Shown here in pieces: positions 46,045-58,179 of a stretch of DNA of 64,000 nucleotides. Source of the stretch: Arthrinium phaeospermum. Taxonomy: Eukaryota; Ascomycota; Sordariomycetes; Amphisphaeriales; Apiosporaceae. A program made the position numbers and the translations under genes. Under the pieces are notes generated by a model. That model had not been told where the DNA came from. It searched no databases and saw only the letters and a program-made list of their open reading frames with translations. The DNA lies in contig QYRS01000005.1 in NCBI GenBank assembly GCA_006503535.1, positions 3,162,001 to 3,226,000 on the forward strand, read 5' to 3'. Within the stretch, counting starts at the first letter, position 1; each line of letters opens with the position of its first letter.

Positions 46045-49000
46045 TCATTTCTTGTTGAAGATGGTGTGCGGAATCAAGGTCTGGATCCTCTCGGTCACCA
46101 TGCCTATCTTTTTGTCTACATTGGAGCACTCTGCAAACCCTTTCCAGGTTTTGGTGTCAAACGTGTCCCAGACTGGCAGAAATTTGTTCGACGTTTTGCC
46201 AAGTCTGTCGAGCATGTCCGCCATATGCTCTCGTCTCTGGAGTTGAGCGGAAATGAATGCCTTCTCCTTGTCTTGGTATGCAAGCAGCTTGACACACGTC
46301 AACAGCATGGCCGCTGTACCGGCTGCCAGCGCGGTGGCCACGGAAGACCCGGTCTCGAGTCTCATCTCGGCCATGGTGTCGCCGTACTTGGCATCCTTGG
46401 CCGGCCTCGTCCTGGGGTTCTCCCTGGCCACGTCGACGCCTGGAAGGATGTAGTCGAGATCGCTGGCGGGGCCGGCCCACTTGAAGGGGGTCCCCTCGGC
46501 TGTGGCGGCGCCGATGCGAAAGAACCAGTCGCGGTTGATGGCAACCGGCCAGGTGTCGTTGCTGAAGTGGCCGCCGTCGCAGCTGGACGCGAACATGAGG
46601 ATGTTGGCGGCGTGGGCCCGCTCAATAGCACGTCTCAAGTTATCGCTTGAATCCTTGGACACGGTCCACGACATGGAAATGATGTTGACCTTCTGCTCCA
46701 CTGCGGCCTCGATTGCCATGGCGGCACTTTCGGGGTCGACTGTTGCTTCCGTGCCGCTCTCCGATCGTTTGTGCTCCATGCGTAACACATAAAGTTTAAC
46801 CATTGGACAAACTTGGTAGATCATATGGGCCATAACTGTTCCATCTGTTTGTATGCTGAATTAGTAAGGGGTATATATCGGGAGCCGCACTCGTGATGCA
46901 TTGGATCCGTAGTCGCTGACGGAAGGTAGCCGATGGACGGAAAAGGGAATATGGTAAGACTGAAAGGGGGAAGTTCTCTGTACTTACGTCCATTCGTAGA
47001 CTCAGCAAGAGAGTGATTGCGCTCGTCCGTTGACGAGTTATTGTTGTCGATTGGACCATAGCTGAGGGAGTTGCCTGTCCATTGAATATCGCCGACGCTC
47101 GAACTTAGTTGTAGTATATCTGCCCCGTCGTCTATCAGGGCCACAACAACCGGTTCAATGGTGTCAGGCAGTGCCTTTTTGGACCCCGCTGTTTTCTCTT
47201 TTTTGACATTATCTCGTTCCTTGTCTGCCTTTTTGACATTATCTCGTTCCTTGTCTGCCGACCTCTTCGTAGTTTCCCAGATTGTGGCCATCTTTTTGCC
47301 GAACGCCTCCATCGTGTCCAGCCATCGGTGGTTTTCCGTATTTGGAACGCTGGAACCAGACGATGCTGTCTTGTTCTTGTTAGACCGACTCCCACGGAAC
47401 ACGGGTCGCAGCAATTCAACGCTTATATCTCTTCCCCCACACGACGCCATGTATGGGATTCGTATGTCCGGATTCATGTTATTTTCTTCCACAGAGAGAC
47501 CAGCTGCCTGGTTTAGTCTCTTTCTGAAGGCAGCCACATTGGCATCTGTAGTCTTGTAGTCTTCCAAGTTCTAGAAACGCCGTTAGCCAATCAAATCCGA
47601 AAGCCTGCAGGGGGGAGCGTCTGATACCTCTTCTTCGACCAAGTCCAGATACACCTTACTCAGGTGCTCTAGTTGCCTCAGCCCATGAGGGTCACCCCAC
47701 GCACGCAAAGCGGTGTTACTGCCACTCCATCGCAGCTTCAATTCACGGACGTCCTCGCCGATGCGCAAAATGGTAAAGGGGTCGATGTCCATCTTGAGCC
47801 AGTGCAAGACTTCGACATGGAAATCCTTGAGGGCCGCCACAATAGCACTGTCGCTGTGCGCTGGCTTTTCATAGTCCTCCACGATGACCTTGACGATCCG
47901 ATTGACTTTTTGTTCGCGGAGCCAATTGAAGATACGTGAGATATCAGTGCGGCCCCGCCCCTTTTCCTCTTCCTCGTAGTTCTTTGCACTATCCGCTGAG
48001 TCTTTATCCGTCCAACGCACGGGCGGTAGGTAGACATATTGCAGGATATCATCAAAGTTGACAGAACCGAAAGTGCTCTCGAATGCCCGAAACTTGGCGC
48101 TCATCGGGATCGCAAAGTCCAAGCATATCTGGACGTCTGGTTTTCGGTGTTAGTTCTTGGGTACTTAGATACGGACTTAGTTGAAAAGTGTCGGACCGTC
48201 ATTACCTCTGGGGTTACTGCCATGCAAGATCTTGGAAGCCGTTTTAGGTGGGAACTTTCTCATGCATTCAAGCTTGATTTCTTGCTTTATCGCATTAGAA
48301 GCTTTCACACGCTGTGAGTGCCTGTTCAGCAGTTTTTGCAATTCCTGCTCTGGTTTTCCGTTCGCGCCCTTCCCTTCAGGTCTAGGAACTACCCGGACTG
48401 GATCACCACCGGTGGGTTGCGCATGCTGCCGCGAAACTCTTTCTGTCAGAAACTTGTCTTTCTGCTCCAAAGCCGACTCGTCCGCGTTGTCGCCCACATC
48501 CTTCTCCCGGAACTTCCGCACATCAATTGGAGGGTTTGATGAGTGGACAGTACGGGCTCTGGCGTGATGTCTCGGATGGGCGCCCTGGTTGGAATCAATC
48601 CTGCTGTTGGTGTCCCCATCGCGGATGCTGGCCCGGCGCCTCACATCCAGCCGTATCTTGCCTTGGTTCATCTCGATTGTACTACGTCTGTTGGCGGACC
48701 CGTTGTTGGTGGCCGTCTCATGCGATACCTCCATATCGGGTCCCGGAACAAGCGGGCGGAACGATTGTCGATCGTATTCGTCCCATAGAGCCGGTGATCC
48801 ATTTCTCACTTGCGACCCACGATCCCTCCCGCGACTATGCTCTCGAGTGTCTGCGGGAAAGTTCGTCATCCATGGCGAGGATGCCATTTGGTTGTTTTGG
48901 GCTTGATAGCTCTTTCCCGAAGATTTAGGGGTCGACTTCTGAGGTGTTGAATCGTCCGCCATGCCGATTGCAGTTGTCAGTTTCGTGACTTCTTCTTTAT

Positions 49001-49925
49001 GCGCCTTACGCTCCTGGGTACGGGTATTGATGTGGCGCTGATAGATAGACAGCCCGGATTTACTTCGTATAGAAAGGGCCGTGCTGGATATGCGAAGCAT
49101 CTGGAGGACAGTCTTTGTTCTGGCTTCGCTGCCACCGTTGAAGTGTACTGCCAGATGCAGGGGTGTGAAACCCTCCGAGTTCCGAGCTGCGAGAACCGTG
49201 TCGTCGGCGAATTCGAGCATGGCTTGAATTGCGTTCTCCCCCAGCGACTTTTCGAAGGCAATATGCAAGCAAGTGTTTTCCTCCTTCGCCTGTAGGGCAA
49301 GAACGTTTCGCATCAGGTCATGGTCATGGCTGCTGCTTTTGAAGCCCTTGACCAGGGCCAGAACCATACTTGACCTGTTGCCCAATGTGGCCGCGTAAAG
49401 GGGTGTTTCTTTGCGGTCAGGCGACTCAAACATCTCGAGCAGCTGTGGGTGACGCTCAACAATGAGCGTAACCACCGAGTCCAAGTGCTTGTGCCTGCTT
49501 GCTTTCATCGAGGTCAAGTTGTATATCAGGCGATGAAGGATATTTCCTTTGGAGCCAGCTCTTTCTCCGAGTACGTCTTCGTATTCTCTCATGAAGGCCT
49601 CGCGACCGTCCCTGTGAGTCCAATCATAGGACCTAGTATCTGGGCGTCCAAGGATATCTTGCACGGCAATGGCAAGTCTCTCGTCGACTCTCTCGTCCTC
49701 TGATATTTCGTCTTGCGCATGTGGGTCATTCTCGTCTTCTTCCTCGTCTTCCTCGCCCAGAGTTCGATAGTTGCCGCCATCATAGTCGACGTCGTCTCCA
49801 TCTGATTCAATCCCCGAATCGTATTCGAGATCATTTCCATCATCTTGCTCTTGAAAGGTTGCAAAATACACCGGGCCGGGTTCAGCAAAGGCTTCTGAGC
49901 CTTGCGCTGAGTTTACCTGCAGCAT
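46045..49925 (-). CDS. ankyrin-repeat protein with C-terminal subtilisin-like (S8) protease domain
   Basis: Four exons, 49925-48206, 48136-47628, 47570-46988 and 46844-46045, give 1,203 residues. The N-terminus is very acidic. Ankyrin repeats follow at about residues 130-290 (TPLYAATLGNRSSMVLALV; TPLHLAVHFNGG). Next is a disordered basic linker, then a conserved-looking block (DVQICLDFAIP to LEHLSKVYLDLV) at about 574-740. The protease domain ends the protein. The triad is complete: Asp in VVVALIDDGAD (about 887), His in STNGHGTVMAHM (about 938) and Ser in ETGSSVATALAAG (about 1103). There is no signal peptide, so an intracellular protease is inferred. In fungi, ankyrin/S8 combinations occur among STAND/NLR-like repertoires thought to act in non-self recognition. 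The His codon is split by intron 3. Confidence 0.85.
47199..47258. repeat. in-frame 30-bp tandem duplication inside the ankyrin-subtilase gene
   Basis: Two copies differ by one base and encode ADKERDNVKK twice in the linker before the protease domain. Confidence 0.85.
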
Positions 49926-50587
49926 GGTACGTGGGCGTTGCGATACGCAATGACGATATGTTAGCAATGCCCCAGGCATGTAGTGTAGTCTCGCCAAACG
50001 GAAATGTAATATGCTAAGACAGCAGTGGTCACCAGCTAGCCCTTCTCTGCGATGGCTTAGTGAGAGATCACAATCTCCCTATCCTCCCCGCTGTCGAATG
50101 ATGTGGTATCTAACTTCCCCACAGGTATTGGACGCGTTGTTCGAACTCGCACTGTGACACATCAAACCAGAGCGCTGATGTGCATATATTGATAGACAGG
50201 GCACGGCAGTATGAGGGGGGTATTCAGGCAACAGCTGAAGGTCACAGTTTCGGTCGCGTGTCCCACTTGCCGCCTTCCGTCCCGCCTCGCTGTCACATTG
50301 ACTGGCAAGGTCCAGAGCGGTTATGCAAGGTCGGAAAGAGGGCTGATTGGCTGGGATTGAACCATGCTTGCTGCAGCACAGGTCTCTTTTGATTTCATGC
50401 AAGACGTGCATGCGCAGCGTCCCTTCCCACTCTCGCCATAGATTACCCTTCTGGCCTGCTTCCGCTTTCAACATAGGCAGATGGCATGGCAACCTGCAGA
50501 TAGCTGTCGCAGAACTAAGGTGTATGTTACATCGAGCGGAGTGATTATCGCGTGATTGGTATCCCATTCGTATCCGGTTGATCCTAG
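49926..50587. other. intergenic region
   Basis: Between the ankyrin-subtilase gene start and the 3' end of the orphan gene. No gene or repeat recognised. Confidence 0.45.
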
Positions 50588-51544
50588 CTACAGATTGACC
50601 TGTTTGATAGCCCCCTGTCCTACGCGCATGAACTCAATGTCCCCAATTGCCCCCAGGTTGAAGTTACCGAGGTTCTTGGTGTCCACTTTCCCCGACTCAA
50701 CAGCTTGCAGTTGGCGTGCAGGTACCTTTGCCCTGGGATTGAACAAGACCGAATCATCATCGGGCTTCCACCATCCGAAGAAATCCTCGAGCCGGCTCCT
50801 CACATCCGCCTTGATCTTGATCTTCACGTCGCATCCAAATTTGTCCATGTCTTGTCTCTCTAGTAGGATGCCAGTTCGAAACACTTTTGGAACCCCGGAA
50901 TTGAAGCTTTCGTTCTCAAGCAAGACCCAGCGGGCTCTGTCATACGCCCCGGAAGAGAAAGATTCGTAGTCAGTGCTGCCGATGACTCTGGTATACGACT
51001 TGCGGGTTCTCTCCGAGGTCTCTTCCCACTTCAACGAGCCCGAAAGCTCTGCAAATTGGGATACGCCGATACTCCCTTCAGCTCCTCGCGTGACAGACTT
51101 GGTTTCTATCTCTTCGACCAGCGAGAATTCGTTGTTGAAGGATATGGCAGAGACTCCTGGGCGAGCGAACCGGTCGGTCGGGTCCTCTCCAAAGAAGTCC
51201 ACCGTGATCTCGGCCCTGGAAATCCGCCGCGCGTTCTCCAAGACGTCGAAACGGAAGAGGAGAACAATCAAGGTCGCATGTTCATCGCTCCCACCACCCA
51301 TCTCCCCATGGATCACGTCCGTCATGTTGCATCTGACGCTCATAGGACCCCTTTGCTGCTGCGTGATGTCGTAGCGGTGGTATTGATGGCCCGGGCGGGG
51401 GTCGTTCTTGGTGTGGTACCCGCTGTCTGGGTCACCCAACGGCCCCAGGTCTACCTCGAATGACCCCTCATCCTTGCGACCACGATTCTCTCCTAGTTCC
51501 TGGATGTTGGAACTGATGTCGCGGATATAGATTTGAGAAGTCAT
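50588..51544 (-). CDS. orphan protein of unknown function near the NLR-like genes
   Basis: Single exon, 318 residues, ATG at 51544. There is no signal peptide, membrane helix or recognised motif. The pattern alternates hydrophobic strands and polar turns (ATLIVLLFRFDV, ISRAEITVDFFG, DVKIKIKADVRS), suggesting a mainly beta fold. Near the C-terminus FFGWWKPDDDS is aromatic-rich. It lies divergent from the giant hydrolase-ankyrin gene with about 700 bp between starts, and on the same strand as the ankyrin-subtilase gene. Co-location suggests, but does not prove, a partner or effector role. Codon use is like the neighbours. Confidence 0.6.
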   Translation of the reverse strand: MTSQIYIRDISSNIQELGENRGRKDEGSFEVDLGPLGDPDSGYHTKNDPRPGHQYHRYDITQQQRGPMSVRCNMTDVIHGEMGGGSDEHATLIVLLFRFDVLENARRISRAEITVDFFGEDPTDRFARPGVSAISFNNEFSLVEEIETKSVTRGAEGSIGVSQFAELSGSLKWEETSERTRKSYTRVIGSTDYESFSSGAYDRARWVLLENESFNSGVPKVFRTGILLERQDMDKFGCDVKIKIKADVRSRLEDFFGWWKPDDDSVLFNPRAKVPARQLQAVESGKVDTKNLGNFNLGAIGDIEFMRVGQGAIKQVNL

Positions 51545-52251
51545 TTCCTGCAGTTCGCTTCCGCCCAGTCAAGTATATGGGTTGTGAGTTAAGAACAGTG
51601 TGAGAGTGCTTTCATAAATTCGGTTCGGCCGGCTTCAGGTAAACGTTTTGGAGGATTGACCCAGAGAGAGGAAGTCATGAGACTCATCGGGGTATTATAT
51701 GCGATATCAGGTCTCAATTCTACTCATATGCGAGAGCTTCCAAAGTGATGCATTCCATAACTCTTCTCCAACTCGCATATTGAAACCGGCAAGTCGGATG
51801 TGTTGCCCCGATAAGTTCATGTGCTGAAACTATAAATAGATTGGGTGTAGAGGCCGAGATGGGATTGTGAATTATGCGTCAGATGTTTCGTGCCCAGAGA
51901 CGCAGTGTAACAACACGATAAAGAGTAGGTCCAGCTATTGGTTGCTTGGAGTAGTGGGGGGTGGTGTTGGTTGTAGTTTGCAGTATCACTTACATGAGAG
52001 GGGCGAACTGCAACATGCGGCACCGTAAAGCATCCTTTACATACGCACGGTGACACAGGCGCAGCAGCCAACAGCAGTCCTTCCCCGCCTCGCAGGCGTT
52101 TGGTACAAGCTGTCTCTGCTGTCGCAGTGGATTGGCTTCAGCCGACTCAACGTCGGACACTCAGATCACGGGAAGCCGTAGAACCAAGGGTTCATCATTT
52201 CATCCATTCCTCCATCGATTAATCTCAGCGCCAAGAGGCAGCTCGCCCACT
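51545..52251. other. divergent promoter region
   Basis: Separates the orphan gene from the hydrolase-ankyrin gene. The forward frame upstream of 52252 is open to 52132 but begins with TTG, not ATG. No repeat recognised. Confidence 0.45.
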
Positions 52252-55200
52252 ATGTCATACCAACCACCTAGTCTGGTAGACGTTGCTGATAACTCGGAGA
52301 CAGTGAATAAGTCGCCCAACACGAGTAGATCGCTCAATGGTCCATGTTTTGGCCTCGAGTGGTCTCAGAACTCCTGGCCTCATGCACGTTACGAGTAAGC
52401 CACTCAACTCATTCATGCACTACCTCATTCCGAGTCGTATTAATCTGATAACTGTGGTAGCGTGATCTTGGTACACGGCGTCAGGGATGTTATTGGCGAT
52501 GTCTGGAATAAGGATGGCCAGAACTGGGTGGAGAACGTCTTGTTCTCAGAGAGACCTTTCAGCGTGGCCGAGTTTCGTTATGACACATCCAGTGACGAAG
52601 CACCTATCTACACGATCAACGGTATTGAAGAAGAAGCAACGAAGCTTTTGGATGGTCTAACGCAAGACCACATGGAGGAAGGGGGGCCGCCCTACAACAC
52701 GCCCTCTTTTGACGTAAGCATTCTCACTCTTGTATAGGACGAGTCACTAATAGTCTCAACAGCGAGGCCTCATCTTTATCGCCCGTGACTTTGGTGGACT
52801 CATCGCTAAAAAGGTGGAGCAAACCCCCTATAGTCTCTTGTCGATGGTCAAACTGCTAATACCCGTGTCAAAAGGCTCTTTGTATTGCCAGCCGTTCGCC
52901 CCATACCTACCGGGATATACTGCGTCGTACTTGTATGCTTGTACGTGGTTGTCTTTTCTATTTGCTAGAGAGCGTTGATTTACTTAATGTGCGAGTAGAT
53001 ATTCTATAATTGTCCGCACCGAAGCTTTGACCTAGAAGATCTCGAAGATACCACCGTGCAGATGTTTAGTGGTCCAGGGCCCAACCCGACACATGGCCTG
53101 ATCCAAAAGGCCCAAAGGCTTGCCTCCGAGGCTGAGGAGATTCACCAGTCGTGTTCATACTCTCTTCTTTGGCAACAGATTCCTGTCCTGAATGTGATTA
53201 CGTTTTGGGGTGAGACGGAAGAAGACGAGGTATAAACGCATCACCCAAGCGGCTACAAACCTCTTGCCTACGGTTTAGACCACGAACTGATATCGACAAA
53301 GACAGACCAAAGCACCTACAACTACAAAGATCATGCGTTGATCCAGTGTCCTCTGGAAGAGTACCACGTTACAGAAGTTGAGCACAGCCAACTCGGTCTC
53401 GGCAAGCAAGATCCGAACGACTCGGAGTCCGCCATGGTTATATCAGCCATGCGAAGTTTCATTAGACACAGCATCGCGACAAGGGAGTTTCCTGACCATA
53501 AGTTACCCCAATCCAAAGTTCTGGACTGGCTTACGCTACTTCCCGAGTGCCCACCTGTCCGTTATCCTGCGGTAATCAAACTCCCAGCTATTCCATTCCA
53601 GTGTTGGTCCAAGTCGCATGCCCAGTTCGACGAATGGATACACCACTACTACGAAGGCTCCCGAGTGGTCCACCTATACAGCGTTTCGGGGCCGGCCGAA
53701 TTATCCGAGCAAGTACTTCAACATGTTCAAACGAGACAAAGCTGGGCTAAAGTGCTATACTTCCGCTTTCACCCGAACGATGACAGACTGAACAGTACAA
53801 GAGCACTGCTTCTGTACATTCTGACACAACATATGCGCTGGAGTAACCAAACCTGCGTCTGGCCGATTGAGGCATTGCCTCACGCATTCACGACCCGGGA
53901 CTTATACCAGTGTTTTGTGGACCTGGTGTGGACCCGCAACGAAAAGAGAGACGTCTGGCTCGTCATCGCTGGCATCGAGCACGCGGACATGGACCTGTTT
54001 TGGTTTCTTCGACAATTAAACGAACTCGGAAGCCGACATGAGGTCCCCTTGCAGGTAGTTGCTACAAGTAATGGCAATGAGAAGGTCATAAGCCAGCTGA
54101 CGGAACTCACAACTATCAACCTATCTGACGCGCTTAACATCAATCAGCTCAAACATGACGCTCTGATGACAAGGACTCTTGCGAGCCGTCGAAAGCTAGA
54201 AGACATGTCACGTTCGTGTTCGGACATAGTCCTAGCTGTGCCTAGGATTCTTGAAGCCCATTTCTCCGACCCGCAACTCGCCGATATGGTTCTGCAATGG
54301 ACCATACACGCTATCACACTCCGCAGTTTCTCGTTTAGCTTGTATGAGACCCTAGGGCATATTTTGAACACATCATCGAAGATGATTTACCGGACTACGC
54401 GGGACTGTCTCCCAAGTGAGCAAAAGAAGCTTGCTATGGATGTTTCGGTCCTCGTCAAGACGGCCTTTCGGCCGCTTACGGTGGACGAGATCGCTTCAGC
54501 GCTACTTTTCAGTGTAGCGAACTCCTCTCTTACTTCTCATGCCTCTTACTGTGCATCCAACAACAGAGGGCACCAGAGGCTAGTCGAGCAAATACATCAG
54601 ATCATCCCGGTCCTGTTCACGATTGAGCACGGCGAGGTGCATTTTGCACATGATTCCATCATGGAGTCGCAGGGGCCCGACATGTTTCCCTCGGCATCGT
54701 CACGACATACTTCCATGACATTGATCTGTCTCGGGTACTTGCGACTGCCCTCAACCTGGACCCTGGTGGCAGATCTGGTTTACGAGAGGACGGCGGACAA
54801 CATACCCGGTTCGGAGTCCCGCAGAGACTTCCTGGCGTATGCGGCTAACCACTTAGTTGCGCATTATAGACTTTGTGGGAAGAACGTCTCTCCCATCAAT
54901 ATGCTCGCGTTTTTCAAGATGGCACATGCTCGTGCCGCCTGGTTAGACGCTCTGGATGCGCTTAGCGGTTCCATGTGTCGCAAGTCGCACAGGAACGACC
55001 TTTCGGCCTTTCAATGCGTGGCCCAGACCGGTGTTGTGGATCTTGTTACGGCTATGGTCGCCGAGCAGCGACAATTTCCCGATTTTGAGACAGAATGCGT
55101 TCTCGCCATTGCAGAGGCTGCCTCGTATGGCCACGTGGAGACAGTACGACTGCTCCTCCAGGAGCTGGCTGGTGTCGCTCCTGGACTGAAAGACGCAATT

Positions 55201-58179
55201 TCTGCGGCCGCTTCAGATGGCAACGAAGAAGTCCTGAATATACTGATAGACTTCTGCTCTCGATCTGAAGCTTTCGTCTGGCCGGACGGTCTCCTGTGCC
55301 GCGCCGCTTGGCTGGGACTAACCGGCATAGTTCAAAGGCTTCTTGAGATGGGTATGTCTCTAGATTGGAAAGTCGACTATGAATCCTCCCTGTTTCTACG
55401 GGACCTCACACGAGTAAACATCGATGCGATCGATCCGAGGGCGCAACTGCTCGTTGCACCGCTGGCTATAGCTCTAGGCTTTGGTCACAGTCAGGTGGTC
55501 CGCGTTATTCTTGAGGCAGAAACGACTAAGTTTCTCCCTAGCATCTCACTGCTCCTTTTGGAACAGGCTTTGTCTTTCGGAGACCCTGAAACTGTTCGAC
55601 TGGTGATCAATCACAGCCATGAGGAACTGGGTGTCGCTGAGGAAGATGAGCTGTTGCAAGTGGCGACTGAGAGATCGAGCTACCGGGCCATCGAGGCAAT
55701 GGTTCAGGCTGGCTCCGACTTATCATGGCACAACCAAGACTTGCCTGAGAGTTACGCAGTCCGTCCGCTAATAACGGCGGTCGGAAGAGGTTACACCAGA
55801 TGTGTCAAGCATATACTGCAAAGCGGCGTGAAAGTCAATGTACCTCACAATGGGAAAACGGCGTTGTATGTAGCTGTCAAGAGCAAACGGCTAGAAGTGG
55901 CTCGAATGCTTCTTTCGGCTGGCGCGGATCCGAATGTCATGGTCGATAATCACCTTCCCCTGATTACGGCTGTCAAGAATGACGACAGAGCGATGGTGGA
56001 AGCTCTACTCGACAACGGGGCCAACATCGAAGAGCGCATCGAACACGACCGGGCCAAAGGGAAAACGGCCTTGGCGGTAGCTGCGGGGAAAGAGGACTCT
56101 GTTATGGTCAACACACTGCTTCAGCGAGGCGCCGATGTTAACTGCAGGAGTCTCGACCTCTCATCGCCACTCTATGTTGCTGCCTTTGAGGAGCGCGTAG
56201 AAAACGTTAAACTACTCCTGGAACACAAGGCTCAAGTGGACGATGGAGATGTCCGTGGACCCTGGGACCCAACGCCTCTCAATGCCGGCTTCCCCAACGC
56301 AGAGGTGGTCACGACACTACTTGACCACGGGGCTGACATTAACCATCGCTCATTCTATGGAACTGTTCTGTACCGAGCTTCCAAGGGGGGTTATTTGGAA
56401 ACAGTACATGCTCTCCTCTCCCGCGAACCCAAGCCAGACCTGGAGCTTGATGCCCAAGCATTGACAAGGAGGTACGAAGACGAAAACATGACGCCACTGT
56501 GTGCGGCATGCAAATACGGGCATCCGGAGATCGTGCAGGCATTGCTTGAAGCCGGGGCCAATGCCAGACACAAGGCGCGCTATTCGCACGGGATGACTCC
56601 ACTGCATTTCAGTTTTGGTTTTATCGACCATAAGGATTCCGAACCCCAATGGCCCTTGCTCACACTCCTCTCCTACACTTCCCGGCTAGAGGTCAACGAA
56701 GTGGACAGTTTTGGACGTACGGCCCTTCATTTAATCGACGCTTCCACGCCGGTCACGTTTGTAGCCGCCCTGGTGAACGCCGGCGCATCCACCGAGGCTT
56801 TAGACTCCGGTGGCGCAACTCCCTTGGCCAAAGCAATTGTATCAGGCAACGTCGAAGTGTTTCGATACTTGGAAACCAAGGTCCGTAATGGCCCAGAATA
56901 CCGTCGGGACGCCATGTCTCCTTTGCGCCTGGCATGCGCGGCTGGCAGTGCCACCATGGTGGAGTACCTCGTCAATGCCGGCGCGGACGTCAACGAAGTG
57001 GACAAGAGTACGGGCGAGACGCCCTTGTACGCCCTGTTTACCGGGCCCGGGGCGTCGTCGGATCTCGTAAGGTTCCTTGTGGACGACTGCGGAGCGGACG
57101 TCAACAAGCCCGGCGGCGAGTTCAAGTACCCTCTCATCAAAGCCTTCACCTGCTACATCGACAACCACTGGACCTCGGACGACCGAAGGGAACTCGTGCT
57201 CAAGATCTACAGCAACATCCGCCTGCTACTCCGACGCGGGGCCGATATCGACGCCCAAGACGACTCCGGCCGGCGGGCGGTCCATCTCGCGCTGTCGTCC
57301 CTGAGCCTGACGGTCCCCTGGCACCTGTTCGAAGAGTTTGGCGCGGACCTCGGCGCCCGCGACAACCTCGGGCGCTCCGCGCTCCACTACGCGGCCGCCC
57401 TGGGCCTCCCCAGCGATGTGGCTTGGCTGGCTCAGCGGGTCGCCAACAAGGTCAATATGGCGGATGCCCGCGGCTGGACCCCTCTCTTTTGGGCGACGCA
57501 GCAGCGGCGGCCCGCCAACTTCAACCCCATGGTCCAAGTCTTGAAGGAGCACGGGGCCGACCTGTGGGCCATGACATTTGACTCATACGGAGTTTGGACT
57601 CCGCTGAAGTTGGCCCGCTTCCGGGGATGTTTCACGGAAACTGCACTGCTCGCGTTGATACCAAAGGAGAAGACCAGGAAACGGCCAAAACGTGCCATGG
57701 GGGGTACGTCTGATGGAGCGGGTAAGGAGCGCGACAAGGAACATGAGGGATCAACAGCGTCAGCCAACGAAGCGATTGAAACTTGGATCGACGAGCTCCA
57801 TGAAACAGAAACGGGCTACCTTTGGGGGAGAGACGTAATATGTCAAAGTTGCTTCATGGTAAGCCAAATGCCAACCGTTTCCCATTTCGACACTAATCAG
57901 CAAGCCCAGGAATGTCGTGGTATCATGTACCGATGCACCCAGAAACCGGGGGGTTACTGCGCTTACCCCCACTGGGACGCCTATCATCTTTGCGAAAATT
58001 GCAAAAACCACCGAGGGCTCTTGGACTTGCCTCACCACCACGACGTCTGGGAAAAGTGTGGGTTCATGTACGCGGAAGAGGCGGTGGACTCGTCGGACTC
58101 GGATTTGTTCCCGGACCTCGGGGACGACTACGATGACAGTGACGAAGGGACCGAGAAAGGGGAGGTAGATGACGACTAG
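52252..58179 (+). CDS. giant NLR-like protein: alpha/beta-hydrolase, degenerate NACHT, ankyrin repeats, Cys-rich C-terminus
   Basis: Six exons, 52252-52394, 52461-52713, 52763-52813, 52875-52940, 52999-53229 and 53302-58179, all join in frame to 1,873 residues. Residues about 48-320 are a lipase-like alpha/beta-hydrolase: oxyanion VILVHGV, nucleophile elbow FIARDFGGLIAKKAL with Asp where Ser is usual, then IFYNCPHR and a late His in VEHSQLG. Residues about 360-560 align in pattern with a NACHT NTPase, but the P-loop reads VSGPAELSEQ, without GKS. Walker B reads VWLVIAGIEHAD and the sensor TSNG. About a dozen ankyrin repeats follow at about 840-1695 (for example KTALYVAVKSKRLEVARML). The C-terminus has a ZZ-like Cys/His cluster (CQSC, CENC). 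It is cytoplasmic by inference; fungal NLR-like proteins mediate non-self recognition and cell death. Confidence 0.85.

Noticed and set aside
46821..46860. Apparent loss of the catalytic His (reading DGTVMAH) in the subtilisin domain
   Set aside because: Correct splicing joins C to AT and restores His in NGHGTVMAH.
52132..52251. N-terminal extension of the hydrolase-ankyrin gene
   Set aside because: The frame is open but begins with TTG; the first ATG is at 52252.
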